Origin: Pseudomonadales bacterium
GTDB lineage: Bacteria > Pseudomonadota > Gammaproteobacteria > Pseudomonadales > Ketobacteraceae
Reading direction: 5' to 3'
DNA length: 64,000 nucleotides
Assembly (NCBI GenBank): GCA_020062665.1
Contig: JAGUVW010000021.1
Coordinates: 1 to 64,000, forward strand
Under the pieces are notes generated by a model, which searched no databases, was not told where the DNA came from, and saw only the letters and a list, made by a program, of their open reading frames with translations. Below are positions 1 to 8,812 of this stretch, piece after piece; position 1 is the first letter of the stretch; every line of letters starts with the position of its first letter. Both the position numbers and the translations under genes were made by a program.

Positions 1-2
1 AG

Positions 3-164
3 GCTCAGGGTGATACAGGTTCCAGCTGGGCCGGACTGAGCATTGGTTTGCTGCTGATACTGGTGGCTGGCGCTGCGTTCGAATACGGGCGCCGTGCCGC
101 AGCACCGGTCATCATGCTCGACAACGCGCTGCTGCGTCGGGTGATGGAAGGAGCGAAGGAATGA
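3..164 (+). CDS. C-terminal end of a membrane-anchored protein (partial, possibly CoxG-like)
   Basis: An open frame enters from the left edge and ends with TGA at 162-164, overlapping the next ATG (161) in an ATGA junction, so it is translationally coupled to the molybdenum hydroxylase genes. The 53 visible residues contain one hydrophobic stretch (SIGLLLILVAGAAF) followed by a basic tail, which looks like a C-terminal membrane anchor. CoxG-type SRPBCC proteins commonly sit beside molybdenum hydroxylase genes and can end in such an anchor, so a CoxG-like protein is a reasonable guess. No catalytic domain is visible in the window, so the family is inference only. Confidence 0.5.
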   Translation, partial: AQGDTGSSWAGLSIGLLLILVAGAAFEYGRRAAAPVIMLDNALLRRVMEGAKE

Positions 165-1030
165 AACCCGCTCCCTTCGACTATGTCGCCCCCGCGACCA
201 TCGACGAGGCTTGTGCTGCACTCGCCGATGCAGGTGGCGGCGCCACGGTGATTGCCGGCGGCCAGACGCTGATGCCGCTGCTCAATCTGCGCATGAGCCA
301 GCCGTTCATCGTGGTCGATATCAATAACATCGCCGAACTCAAAGGTGTTTCCCGCACGCCCGGTGCCATTCGTGTCGGTGCTATGTTGCGGCAATACGAA
401 GTCCTCACGCATGAAACGCTGCAGCGGGATCTGCCGGTGCTGGTGCAAGCGGTGCAGCATATCGGCCATCATCAAACCCGCAATCGCGGCACCGTCGGTG
501 GTTCGATCGCTCTGGGCGAACCCGCCGCCGAACTGCCCGCCACTGCCGTTGCGCTGAATGCCACCATCGAAGCACGCTCTGTCAGCGGCACGCGGCAGAT
601 TTCGGCCGCTGATTTCTATCTCGGGCCCTACATGAACTCACTGCAGCCGGATGAGCTGGTAACCGGCATCAGCTTTCCGGACTGGCCACGGAATCACATT
701 CCCCTGTTTCGCGAACTGGCACAGCGTCCCGGTGATTTTGCTTTGGTGGGCATCGTCGGCGCGCTGGTGATCGACGCGGGCAAAATCAGCCGTGCCGGCC
801 TGGCCTGGTTCGGCATGGGCCCCACTCCGATCAAGGCGAGCACCGCAGAACGGATGTTAGTCGGACAGACGCTCGAATCCATCGATCCCCAGACGATCGC
901 CGAAGAAGCCATCGCCGACACCGCACCCTTCGACGATCAGCACGCCAGCGCCGAATACCGTCGCACCGTCGGCAAACGTATTTTCGCCAGCGCACTGCGC
1001 GACGCGCTCAAGGCCGGAGAGACTGCATGA
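161..1030 (+). CDS. Molybdenum hydroxylase FAD-binding (medium) subunit
   Basis: This 289-residue protein is the CoxM/XdhB-type medium subunit, which carries electrons from the 2Fe-2S subunit to an acceptor through FAD. Visible signatures are the N-terminal FAD loop AGGQTLMPLLNLR (about residues 32-44) and the second FAD motif TRNRGTVGGSIALGEPAAEL (about 106-125), both standard for the family. Length is normal (about 280-290). It starts at ATG 161 inside the stop codon of the preceding gene and ends overlapping the 2Fe-2S subunit start (1027), so the subunits are coupled. The order M-S-L is a usual one for this enzyme class. The substrate cannot be deduced. Confidence 0.93.
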   Translation: MKPAPFDYVAPATIDEACAALADAGGGATVIAGGQTLMPLLNLRMSQPFIVVDINNIAELKGVSRTPGAIRVGAMLRQYEVLTHETLQRDLPVLVQAVQHIGHHQTRNRGTVGGSIALGEPAAELPATAVALNATIEARSVSGTRQISAADFYLGPYMNSLQPDELVTGISFPDWPRNHIPLFRELAQRPGDFALVGIVGALVIDAGKISRAGLAWFGMGPTPIKASTAERMLVGQTLESIDPQTIAEEAIADTAPFDDQHASAEYRRTVGKRIFASALRDALKAGETA

Positions 1031-1512
1031 GCAAGCATCATATTGAAGTGACCATCAATGGCCGTCGCCACACCGCTGATGTAGAGGCGCGCATTTCACT
1101 GTCGGATTTGCTGCGCGATAACGCGGGCTACACTGGTGTTCACGTGGGATGCGAGCACGGCGTTTGTGGCGCATGCACCGTGATTGTGGACGGCCTTGCA
1201 GTACGCAGCTGCCTGATGCTGGCGGTACAGGCAAATGGCGCGCAGATCACCACCGTTGAAGGACTGGCAGCCGAGGACGGCACCCTGCATCCCGTGCAAC
1301 AGGCGTTGCTGGAAGAGCACGGCCTGCAATGTGGTTTCTGCACGCCCGGTGTCGTGATGACGTTGGCAGCACTCACCGGCAACAATGCCAAACCCAGCGA
1401 ACAGCAACTGCTGGGCGCGCTGTCCGGTAACGTGTGCCGCTGCACCGGCTATCAGGGCATTCGCCGTGCCGCGAAACGGCTTGCCTGTGCAGAGACAGGA
1501 GAACACGCATGA
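1027..1512 (+). CDS. Molybdenum hydroxylase 2Fe-2S (small) subunit
   Basis: This 161-residue subunit has the two iron-sulfur domains of the xanthine oxidase family. The N-terminal plant-ferredoxin-like cluster is shown by GCEHGVCGAC near residues 41-50 with a later Cys (SCLML). The C-terminal helical cluster is shown by CGFCTPGVVM and NVCRCTGYQGI. It passes electrons from the molybdopterin site to the FAD subunit. It overlaps the upstream gene by four bases (ATGA at 1027) and the downstream large subunit by another ATGA at 1509, so all three subunits should be made in stoichiometric amounts. Confidence 0.95.
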   Translation: MSKHHIEVTINGRRHTADVEARISLSDLLRDNAGYTGVHVGCEHGVCGACTVIVDGLAVRSCLMLAVQANGAQITTVEGLAAEDGTLHPVQQALLEEHGLQCGFCTPGVVMTLAALTGNNAKPSEQQLLGALSGNVCRCTGYQGIRRAAKRLACAETGEHA

Positions 1513-4229
1513 CGGCACCAGGCGTGAAAACAGAAATCGGCACCGGGCGCTATATCGGCCAGCGCGTGCGCCGCAAGGAAGATCCGCGCCTGCTCACCGG
1601 CCGCGGCCAGTTTGTCGATGATATTTCCCTGCCGGGCATGCTGCACTGCGCCTTCGTCCGCAGCCCGATTGCGCGAGGCAATATTCTGGGCATCAAAACC
1701 GATATTGCCCGAGACGTACCCGGCGTACACGCAATTTACACCCAGCAGGATCTTGCCCACTTCAAAGCGGATCTGTTGAGTTTCTATCTGGCAGCGCCCG
1801 ATGTGGAAATGACGCCACTGGCCAACGGTCGCGTTGCCTACGTGGGTGATCCCATCGCCATCGTCATCGCCGACAGCCGCCACAGCGCCGAAGACGCAGC
1901 ATCTCTGATCGAAGTGGACTACGCCGACGAAGATCCCGTGGTCACGCTTGCCGATGCTGCACGCGGTGCACCGGTGCATCCGCGCACTGACAACAACATC
2001 GCGGCGCAGATGGGCGAAGAGGAAATCGACGAGGAACTGGCCGCCAAACTCAGCAGTGCGCCACACCTGATCACCCACAAGGTCGTGCACCAGCGTATCT
2101 CGCAATCGCCCATGGAAACCCGTGGTGTGGTCGTCAGCCGCGACGGCCCGGAAGAACTGACACTCTACATCACCTGCCAGAGCCCCCATCTGGTGGCGCG
2201 TTGGCTGTCACTGTCACTCGGTCTGCCTGAAAAAGCCATCCGCGTGATTGCAAAAGACGTGGGCGGCGGTTTTGGCCTCAAGAATCATCCGTGGAAGGAA
2301 GAGCTTGCTGTCATTCTCGCGGCGCTGAAATTCGGCCGCCCCTTGAAGTGGATCGAAGATCGCTACGAAAACCTGATCGGTGCGAATCAGGCACGCGAAC
2401 AGGAAATGACACTGCAGGTGGCCTTCGACAACGACGGCAGACTCATTGCTTCTCACGGCGATTACAGCGTCAACATCGGCGCCTACCCGCAACTGCCAGA
2501 ATGCAATATCGCCGTGCACATGTTCGTATGGGCGGCCTACAAAATGCCAGCCTATGGCTTTCTGACCCGGGGTTGGTACAGCAACACGGTGGGCTACGCC
2601 GCCTATCGTGGGCCATGGGCCATGGAAAGCCTGATCCGCGAAACTGCATTGGACATTGCGGCGCGACGCATCGGCATCGATCCCATCGAAATCCGCCGTC
2701 GCAATCTGGTAACACTGCAAGACCAGCCCACCACCACCTGCATGGAAATTCCGCTGGAGGACATCACGCCAGCGGAATGTCTGGAAAAGCTGCTCGCCCA
2801 CTTCGATGTGGATGCCTTTCGCAAACAACAGAAAACGGCGCGGGACGAAGGCCGCTATCTGGGATTGGGCGTCGCCGCCTACATCGAACCCACCGGCGCA
2901 GCAGGCAGCATCGCCACCATGACCGGCGAACTGGCGCAGGTTCAGATAGAACCCACCGGCAAGGTCACTGCCATCATGAGCACCCATTCGCAAGGCCACG
3001 GCACCGCCACCACCATGGCACAGATTTTTGCGGATCGCCTCGGTGTACGCTACGAAGACGTCACCGTGTTTGAAGGCGACAGTTCCCGTGGCGGATTCTC
3101 TCCCGGCGCGGCGGGCAGCCGTCAGGGTGTGATTGCCGGCGGCGCTGCCATCATGGCGGGGGATCTGCTGGCCAGCAAAGTGAAAACACTGGCCGCCCAT
3201 CTGGCAGAAACCACTGTAGATGCCATTCGCATCGAGGACGGCATGGTGCACGTGGAAGGCCAACCGGAAAAATCCCGCACCCTTCGCCAGATCGCCGAAA
3301 TCGCCTACGGCGAACCCGATCGTCTGCCACCTGGATTCGAGCCTGGACTGGAAGCGAAATATCGCTACCAACCACCACCGATGACATTCGCCAGCGCCGC
3401 CAACGCTTGTGTGGTGGAAGTGGACATCAACACCGGATTCGTCAAAATCCTGCGCTGGATATCATCGGAAGATTGCGGCACGCCCATCAATCCTTCGGTG
3501 GTGGAAGGCCAGATTGCCGGCGGCCTGGCGCAGGCCATCGGCATGGTGCTGTATGAGGAAATGTCCTTCGACGATCGCGGCAATCCCTTGGCAGCCACCT
3601 ACAAGGATTACATGCTGCCGCTGATTTCCGACATACCAACATTCGAATTCCTGCACGCTAACACGCCGTCAAAATCCGTGGGTGGCATGCGTGGCGTAGG
3701 CGAAGGCGGTGCCATTATCGGAACGCCGACTCTGGTCAACGCCATTGCCGATGCGCTTGCACTCTTTGGCGAAGTGCCGGTGGATCTGCCGCTGACACCA
3801 GCCAAACTGCTCAGCGTAATTGAAGGCCGTGACCTGGTATCGCCCTCCCTTGCGCCAGAAGCACCAGCACCCATGGTTGCACCAATTGTCACGCCAACAC
3901 CTGCAGTGCAGCCTGCCAGCGCGCCGGGCAAGGAAATCCAGATCGATGGCGACTGGAAGATGGTGCTATCCACGCCTGTAGGCCCACAGGAAATGACCGG
4001 CCACTTTGAAACCAATGGCACCGCACTGAGCGGATATCTCGCCGCTGCCGAAGGTCAGCAATCCTTTACCGGCATCGTCGACGGCAACAACCTGATCTTC
4101 GATCTCAAGGTTGAAAAACCATTGAAGATTACGCTGAAATATAACCTCACAGTGGAAGGCAACCGTATCAGTGGCAAGTGCAAAATGGGCATATTCGGTT
4201 CTGCAAAACTGACCGGACACAAACTGTGA
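1509..4229 (+). CDS. Molybdenum hydroxylase large (molybdopterin) subunit with extra C-terminal domain
   Basis: 906 residues from ATG 1509, chosen because it overlaps the small-subunit stop; the frame is open further upstream but that would overlap deeply. Family motifs include GGGFGLKNHP for cofactor binding and the terminal GVGEGGAIIGTP loop with the conserved active-site Glu. The loop corresponding to the CO-dehydrogenase signature reads AAYRGPWAMES (Y366-S374), not the CO-dehydrogenase cysteine loop, so an aldehyde or heterocycle/CoA-thioester hydroxylase is more likely. Typical large subunits end near residue 780. Here a Pro/Ala-rich linker (about 785-806) leads to an extra beta-rich domain (about 808-906) beginning IDGDW. 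That domain also occurs at the end of the P450 at 23444 and alone at 45997. Operon with 161 and 1027, probably also 4305. Confidence 0.92.
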   Translation: MTAPGVKTEIGTGRYIGQRVRRKEDPRLLTGRGQFVDDISLPGMLHCAFVRSPIARGNILGIKTDIARDVPGVHAIYTQQDLAHFKADLLSFYLAAPDVEMTPLANGRVAYVGDPIAIVIADSRHSAEDAASLIEVDYADEDPVVTLADAARGAPVHPRTDNNIAAQMGEEEIDEELAAKLSSAPHLITHKVVHQRISQSPMETRGVVVSRDGPEELTLYITCQSPHLVARWLSLSLGLPEKAIRVIAKDVGGGFGLKNHPWKEELAVILAALKFGRPLKWIEDRYENLIGANQAREQEMTLQVAFDNDGRLIASHGDYSVNIGAYPQLPECNIAVHMFVWAAYKMPAYGFLTRGWYSNTVGYAAYRGPWAMESLIRETALDIAARRIGIDPIEIRRRNLVTLQDQPTTTCMEIPLEDITPAECLEKLLAHFDVDAFRKQQKTARDEGRYLGLGVAAYIEPTGAAGSIATMTGELAQVQIEPTGKVTAIMSTHSQGHGTATTMAQIFADRLGVRYEDVTVFEGDSSRGGFSPGAAGSRQGVIAGGAAIMAGDLLASKVKTLAAHLAETTVDAIRIEDGMVHVEGQPEKSRTLRQIAEIAYGEPDRLPPGFEPGLEAKYRYQPPPMTFASAANACVVEVDINTGFVKILRWISSEDCGTPINPSVVEGQIAGGLAQAIGMVLYEEMSFDDRGNPLAATYKDYMLPLISDIPTFEFLHANTPSKSVGGMRGVGEGGAIIGTPTLVNAIADALALFGEVPVDLPLTPAKLLSVIEGRDLVSPSLAPEAPAPMVAPIVTPTPAVQPASAPGKEIQIDGDWKMVLSTPVGPQEMTGHFETNGTALSGYLAAAEGQQSFTGIVDGNNLIFDLKVEKPLKITLKYNLTVEGNRISGKCKMGIFGSAKLTGHKL

Positions 4230-4304
4230 AAACCGACAAGAACCAAGTGACTCAGCACCGCAAATCATAAGCATTCTGGCAACGACGCAGTAGGAACCCA
4301 CGAT

Positions 4305-5540
4305 ATGCCAACCTCCAATCAAACCTGTGTCATCATCGGCGCCAGCCATGCTGGCTCTTCGCTCGCTACTGCTGTCCGCAAGGAAGGCTGGCAGGGATCC
4401 ATCATCATGCTGGGCGACGAGACCATACTGCCCTACCACCGCCCACCGCTGTCCAAAGCGTTATTACTGGCGGAGAAAACCGCCGACCAGATCGAAATCT
4501 TCAAACCCGCCGTGTACGAAAAAGCCAATATCGAATTTCGGCTTGGCGTGAGCGTCGAGAAAATCGATCGCGCCAACAAAAACGTGCTGCTGAACAATGG
4601 CGAAACTATTCCCTATGACAAGCTCGGGCTTTGCACCGGCGCCAGGGTCCGCAAGCTGGATATTCCTGGTGCTCAACTCAAAGGCGTGCACTACCTGCGC
4701 ACTATGGCTGATGCCCAAGCGATCCAGGCCGAAGTAAAACCCGGTGGCAAAGCTGTCATCGTGGGCGGCGGCTATGTCGGATTGGAAACTGCAGCCTCGC
4801 TGCGCAAGCTGGGTATGGAAGTAACCGTGCTCGAAATGATGAATCGCATTCTGGAACGGGTGACCGCGCCGGAGCTATCAGCCTATTACAGCGATCTGCA
4901 TCAGCGCCACGGCGTCAACATCATCGTCAATGCCCAGGCCCTCGAACTGCGTGGAACAGATCGCGTGCAAGAGGTAGTGTGCAACGAGAACCGCACACTA
5001 GACGCGGATCTGGTGATCATCGGCATTGGTGTGATTCCCAACACCGAACTCGCAGCAGACGCGGGGCTGGCAATCAGCAACGGCGTGGTGGTCGACGAAC
5101 TGGCACAAACCAGTGATCCCGATATTGTCGCAGTCGGCGACTGCACCAATCATCCCAATGACCTGCTGGGTTATCGTCTGCGTCTGGAGTCAGTACCGAA
5201 TGCGATGGAGCAGGCGAAAGCGGCTGCCGCTACCCTGTGCGGCCAGCACAAACCCTATCATGCCCTGCCCTGGTTCTGGTCAGATCAGTACAACATCAAA
5301 CTGCAAATCGCCGGCATGAATCGCGGTTACGAGCGCGTGATAATTCGCGGCGTACCTGCAACAGATCAGTTCGTCGCCTGGTACATGAAAGGCAACCAGG
5401 TGCTGGCAGCAGACTGCATCAACAATCCCAAGGAATTCATGATTGCGAAAAAAATCATCGGCAAGAAAGTGCAGATGAAAGACAGCGATCTGGCAAATAC
5501 CGGCATCGACCTCAACGCCTGCATACCGGCAGGGGAATAG
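4305..5540 (+). CDS. FAD-dependent ferredoxin/rubredoxin reductase (putidaredoxin-reductase type)
   Basis: 411 residues, normal for the BphA4/CamA/ThcD reductase family that moves electrons from NAD(P)H to a 2Fe-2S ferredoxin. The FAD dinucleotide fold is at the N-terminus (CVIIGASHAGSSLA), followed by the family-typical YHRPPLSKALL. The NAD fold is VIVGGGYVGLETAASLRK near residue 150, and the second FAD contact is the VAVGDCTN motif. A C-terminal reductase domain follows. It lies 75 bp after the molybdenum hydroxylase and may share its transcript. It is the only ferredoxin reductase seen here, while the window has two ferredoxins and three P450s, so it may serve them at a distance. Confidence 0.88.
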   Translation: MPTSNQTCVIIGASHAGSSLATAVRKEGWQGSIIMLGDETILPYHRPPLSKALLLAEKTADQIEIFKPAVYEKANIEFRLGVSVEKIDRANKNVLLNNGETIPYDKLGLCTGARVRKLDIPGAQLKGVHYLRTMADAQAIQAEVKPGGKAVIVGGGYVGLETAASLRKLGMEVTVLEMMNRILERVTAPELSAYYSDLHQRHGVNIIVNAQALELRGTDRVQEVVCNENRTLDADLVIIGIGVIPNTELAADAGLAISNGVVVDELAQTSDPDIVAVGDCTNHPNDLLGYRLRLESVPNAMEQAKAAAATLCGQHKPYHALPWFWSDQYNIKLQIAGMNRGYERVIIRGVPATDQFVAWYMKGNQVLAADCINNPKEFMIAKKIIGKKVQMKDSDLANTGIDLNACIPAGE

Positions 5541-5570
5541 CCCAACAGGTTGCACGCAGTGATTCCAGCA

Positions 5571-5599
5571 AAAAGGGCGCTTGATGCGCCCTTCATTTT
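5571..5599. terminator. Rho-independent terminator between convergent genes
   Basis: GGGCGC (5575-5580), loop TTGAT, GCGCCC (5586-5591), then TTCATTTT. An A-run precedes the stem, so it can work on both strands. It separates the + reductase gene (ends 5540) from the - TRAP permease (ends 5623). Confidence 0.85.
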
Positions 5600-5622
5600 C
5601 AATTCAGATTGGCCCGTTGCGC

Positions 5623-7683
5623 TCATTGATAACCGTACAGCAGCGGCCCGAAACCCACCAGCAACAGCGTGGTTCCCATCACCAGCAGTGGCAACAGCAA
5701 GCGTTCATGGCGGTAGTAGAATTTATGGCCTTCGCGGGATGCCAGCATCGCTTCTTCCTCTCCCACCACCTGACGGGTAAAGATGTGGCTGAGTGCCACC
5801 GGCGGGCTCAGATAACCCAGCTCCAGCGCCACCAGACACGTCATCCAGAAATGAATGGGGTCGATTCCCTGTTGATAGGCAATCGGCGCAATGGTCAACG
5901 AAACAAGTCCAGCCGCGGCCATCGACTCCATAAACATGCCGATCACCACCAACATGACCATCAACATGGCCATCACGGTATAAACGCTGCTGAACTCGGC
6001 GAGGAAAGTGGCAGACATGGCCTTGCCACCCAGCCCCATCATGATCACAAAGGTGGACATCATCATGAGCAGACCGCCGACATGAATCGAAGCATCTGAC
6101 ATGGATTTGGTCACCGCCGACCGCACACCAACCATCCGTTCCGGATCATGATAGATCGGCTGGGCCTTGCTGAGCTTTCGTTCGAAAACAATGATGGCGG
6201 CAATAATCACCGGCAAAATGATCGGCGCCGAAAACTGATCGAGATAGGCGTTCAAAACCGTTGCATACAGCACCGCCATGATGACGAAGGTGGCCACATA
6301 CGGAATCAGCGCGCCGGCATTGCCTAGCGAGACCGGCAACGCTTCACTGGTACGCGCCACACTGAGCTTGTCCTGTTTCGTCACCAGCGCGTAGATAAAG
6401 AACACCGCCAGCGTGAGCATGAAAACCCGGGTACCCCAGTAGAACAGATCGTCAGTAACCACCTCTTTGTTGAGAATCGCGATGATCACCACGATCAGAC
6501 AGGGCTTGAGCACGATACCGGAACTTCCGCTCATGGCCGTTGCCGCCAACGCCAGTTGACGCCGGGCACCCACCTTGCGCAATTCACGATACGTTACCGC
6601 TCCCATGGCCAGAATAATAATGGCCGAAGCCCCGGTGTAAGCAGTGGGCACCGCAATCACCGCAATGGCCACAAATGCCAGTAACTCCGGCGGCAACTTC
6701 CATGGTGTGAACACGCTAAAAACACGTTCGCCCAATTGAGTCTGTTTCAGCAACATGCCACACCAAAGATATAGCGCCACATCCAGATACGTACCCGCAT
6801 TTTCAAAAAACGCACTGAAATAGATGGACAGACCGGCCAGGTGCGAATGCCTGAAAAACACAACAAATGCAAACGCCAGCATGGCATAGGTATATAGGGG
6901 AACCGCCAGCAAAGCGTGTTGAACGGAACCGCCGGGCGGAGCATCCCTGGGCGGATTGAATAGCTGCCATGCAGACAGGATCGTCATCACAGACGAGCCC
7001 GCCACCAGCGTATTGATGATCATCGGATTGCTGACCGCGATACTGGAACTGAACGTGGTATCACGAAAGACCCAGCTGGACAGCGCGAGTGAACCATTGG
7101 CCAGCAACTGCAGGAATGTCGAAACACGATGATCCATGACAGATATCATCGGACGGAATGCAATATGGTGCCGCTTCCAGGTAGCAACGCCTGCGGCAAC
7201 GAACAGTAAAAGCACCAGAAACAACTGTTGCTGCGCCGTGGCAAAAATACTGGCTTGGGAAAACTTGTGCTCAATCGCCCGGAACAGTTTTACGCCCGAC
7301 GTAACCCGGCTGTTGTAATTCTCCGCGACGGCATGTTCCTGCCGGCACAGCTGAATCAGGCTTTCCAGCGACTGACGGGCGGCGCGGCGATCAAACTCCT
7401 CCGAAATCAGATCATCCAGCTCACTCTCGGCCTTCCGCTCCAGCTGATCCAATCTGGCTTCAATATCCGGATCTGGATTACAGGTAGGCGCGGGAATGTC
7501 CGTGCGCAGCGAAAAATAGTCCTCCCAGAAAAACTGCCCAAGCTTGGCCATCTGCCCGTGCACACTTTCACCGGTTCGCGCAAAAATCAGGAACACCAAC
7601 AATCCCAGAATAACCAGAATTGGAATTCTCTCCAGGACATTGATCTGGGACTGCGCAACTTGGGACACGGATACTTCACTCAC
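5623..7683 (-). CDS. TRAP transporter fused small/large permease (DctQM-like)
   Basis: A 686-residue multi-spanning membrane protein. The C-terminal half carries DctM signatures: YTGASAIIILAMGAVTYREL and AMSGSSGIVLKPCL in the first repeat, and GMFMESMAAAGLVSLTIAPI followed by LELGYLSPPVALSHIF in the second. The N-terminal part (about 300 residues) has a membrane helix at 20-36, a charged coiled-coil-like region (about 65-110) and four more helices, consistent with a fused DctQ-type small subunit. It imports an organic acid with a periplasmic binding protein, driven by an ion gradient. It is the last gene of a leftward operon after the binding protein (7749) and the T-component lipoprotein (8813). 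Confidence 0.88.
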   Translation of the reverse strand: MSEVSVSQVAQSQINVLERIPILVILGLLVFLIFARTGESVHGQMAKLGQFFWEDYFSLRTDIPAPTCNPDPDIEARLDQLERKAESELDDLISEEFDRRAARQSLESLIQLCRQEHAVAENYNSRVTSGVKLFRAIEHKFSQASIFATAQQQLFLVLLLFVAAGVATWKRHHIAFRPMISVMDHRVSTFLQLLANGSLALSSWVFRDTTFSSSIAVSNPMIINTLVAGSSVMTILSAWQLFNPPRDAPPGGSVQHALLAVPLYTYAMLAFAFVVFFRHSHLAGLSIYFSAFFENAGTYLDVALYLWCGMLLKQTQLGERVFSVFTPWKLPPELLAFVAIAVIAVPTAYTGASAIIILAMGAVTYRELRKVGARRQLALAATAMSGSSGIVLKPCLIVVIIAILNKEVVTDDLFYWGTRVFMLTLAVFFIYALVTKQDKLSVARTSEALPVSLGNAGALIPYVATFVIMAVLYATVLNAYLDQFSAPIILPVIIAAIIVFERKLSKAQPIYHDPERMVGVRSAVTKSMSDASIHVGGLLMMMSTFVIMMGLGGKAMSATFLAEFSSVYTVMAMLMVMLVVIGMFMESMAAAGLVSLTIAPIAYQQGIDPIHFWMTCLVALELGYLSPPVALSHIFTRQVVGEEEAMLASREGHKFYYRHERLLLPLLVMGTTLLLVGFGPLLYGYQ

Positions 7684-7748
7684 GGATAAAAACCTGTTCC
7701 AGGCAATCTGACGAAAGTGCAGAACAAGATGGCCAGGCAGCCATCACT

Positions 7749-8780
7749 TCATTCTGCATTGGTGGCACTACACTCCGCCAGGGTGGGCTCTTTGTTGCAC
7801 CGAATCTTGCGCAACAACGTCAGCATCCGCGCGTCATAGACATTCTGATCGCGAAACGCAAGGCGCACCCTGAGGGTTTGTGCGTTGAATTCATCACGTC
7901 TTTCCTCCGGCAACGGAATCCACCATTTTTTCGGCACGTTTTCTTCAGCTGTGCGCAGAATATTGAGGCTGCGATCAAAGTTATCGACAAAGTACTGCCG
8001 GGATTTCTGCCCAAAACCCGGGGGAAGCTTTGCGGTACGACCAACAAACTGCATGCTGGCCTGCATGATGGGCTGCGCCAGAATACCGCCATTCGGCTCC
8101 AGGCCTTTGTGAAGCTCCATCATCTCATAGACGATGGCGGGACCACCGGTAATATCCACAGCACCGTTATTGAACTTCTGGAAGATATTGGTAACGGTAG
8201 AGGACACTGGCGTCATTCCAAGATCCACTACCAGTTTGCGAACCTCCGGCGCTGAATCGAGAATTGCCATCCTTTTTCCTGCCAGATCAGACAACCCCGT
8301 GAGCTTGCGATCGTTGCTGAACAGAAAAATGGCGCCAGCCGACTGGATGCCAATGATTTCGAACTCTCCTTCCTGCATGTATTTTTCTGCCGAAGGCTTG
8401 GCCAGTGTTTGCAGAACAGTGCGGAAATGATCATAGGTGGGAATGGCCGCGGGTGCATCCAGCGTTCCGGTAAACTTGTTGAAGCTGCGGGCTTGCATGC
8501 TGGTCAGATTGGTAATGTCACACACGCCAGCCTTCAGTTCTTCCACGACCACTTTTTCGTTCATGTAGGGTTTCAGCGTCAGCTTCACGCCCCAACTCAA
8601 CGCGGCTGTCTGATAGTCCTGCAGAAACTGATGTTCCGGACCACCCTCCCCCATGAGCATAAAGGCACACATGGTGAGTGGAACGGGCTCAGCTGCATGC
8701 ACACTGGCGCCCGCAGCGGCACTGGTTGCGATTATGGCCACCCAGGTTTTCATCATTCGTTTGATTTTTTGTAATTTCAT
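7749..8780 (-). CDS. TRAP-associated periplasmic solute-binding protein (AdeT-like family)
   Basis: 343 residues from ATG 8780, chosen because AAGGG lies 8-10 bases upstream and the protein then starts directly with a signal peptide (MKLQKIKRMMKTWVAIIATSAAAGASVHA, cut after Ala). A longer frame starting at 8816 has no better ribosome site. After the signal the sequence LTMCAFMLMGEGGPEHQFLQDY and the phrase ELKAGVCDITNLTSMQARSFNKF resemble the AdeT1/2 putative solute-binding family, which is related to TRAP DctP receptors. It lies between the T-component and the fused permease, so it is the receptor of this transporter. The ligand is unknown, probably a carboxylate. Confidence 0.78.
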   Translation of the reverse strand: MKLQKIKRMMKTWVAIIATSAAAGASVHAAEPVPLTMCAFMLMGEGGPEHQFLQDYQTAALSWGVKLTLKPYMNEKVVVEELKAGVCDITNLTSMQARSFNKFTGTLDAPAAIPTYDHFRTVLQTLAKPSAEKYMQEGEFEIIGIQSAGAIFLFSNDRKLTGLSDLAGKRMAILDSAPEVRKLVVDLGMTPVSSTVTNIFQKFNNGAVDITGGPAIVYEMMELHKGLEPNGGILAQPIMQASMQFVGRTAKLPPGFGQKSRQYFVDNFDRSLNILRTAEENVPKKWWIPLPEERRDEFNAQTLRVRLAFRDQNVYDARMLTLLRKIRCNKEPTLAECSATNAE

Positions 8781-8812
8781 GATTATTACCCTTTTAGAAG
8801 TGTGAGCCTGAA

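Noticed and set aside
1434-1508. Upstream extension of the molybdenum hydroxylase large subunit (frame open from 1434)
   Set aside because: It would overlap the 2Fe-2S subunit by about 78 bases and adds no conserved sequence; ATG 1509 makes the usual 4-base overlap.
2214-3371. Long open frame (385 residues) on the - strand
   Set aside because: Shadow of the molybdenum hydroxylase large subunit; its translation is rich in His, Gly and Ala without domain features.
161-4229. Assignment as carbon monoxide dehydrogenase (coxMSL)
   Set aside because: The active-site loop AYRGPW lacks the CO-dehydrogenase signature, so only the family, not the CO function, is supported.
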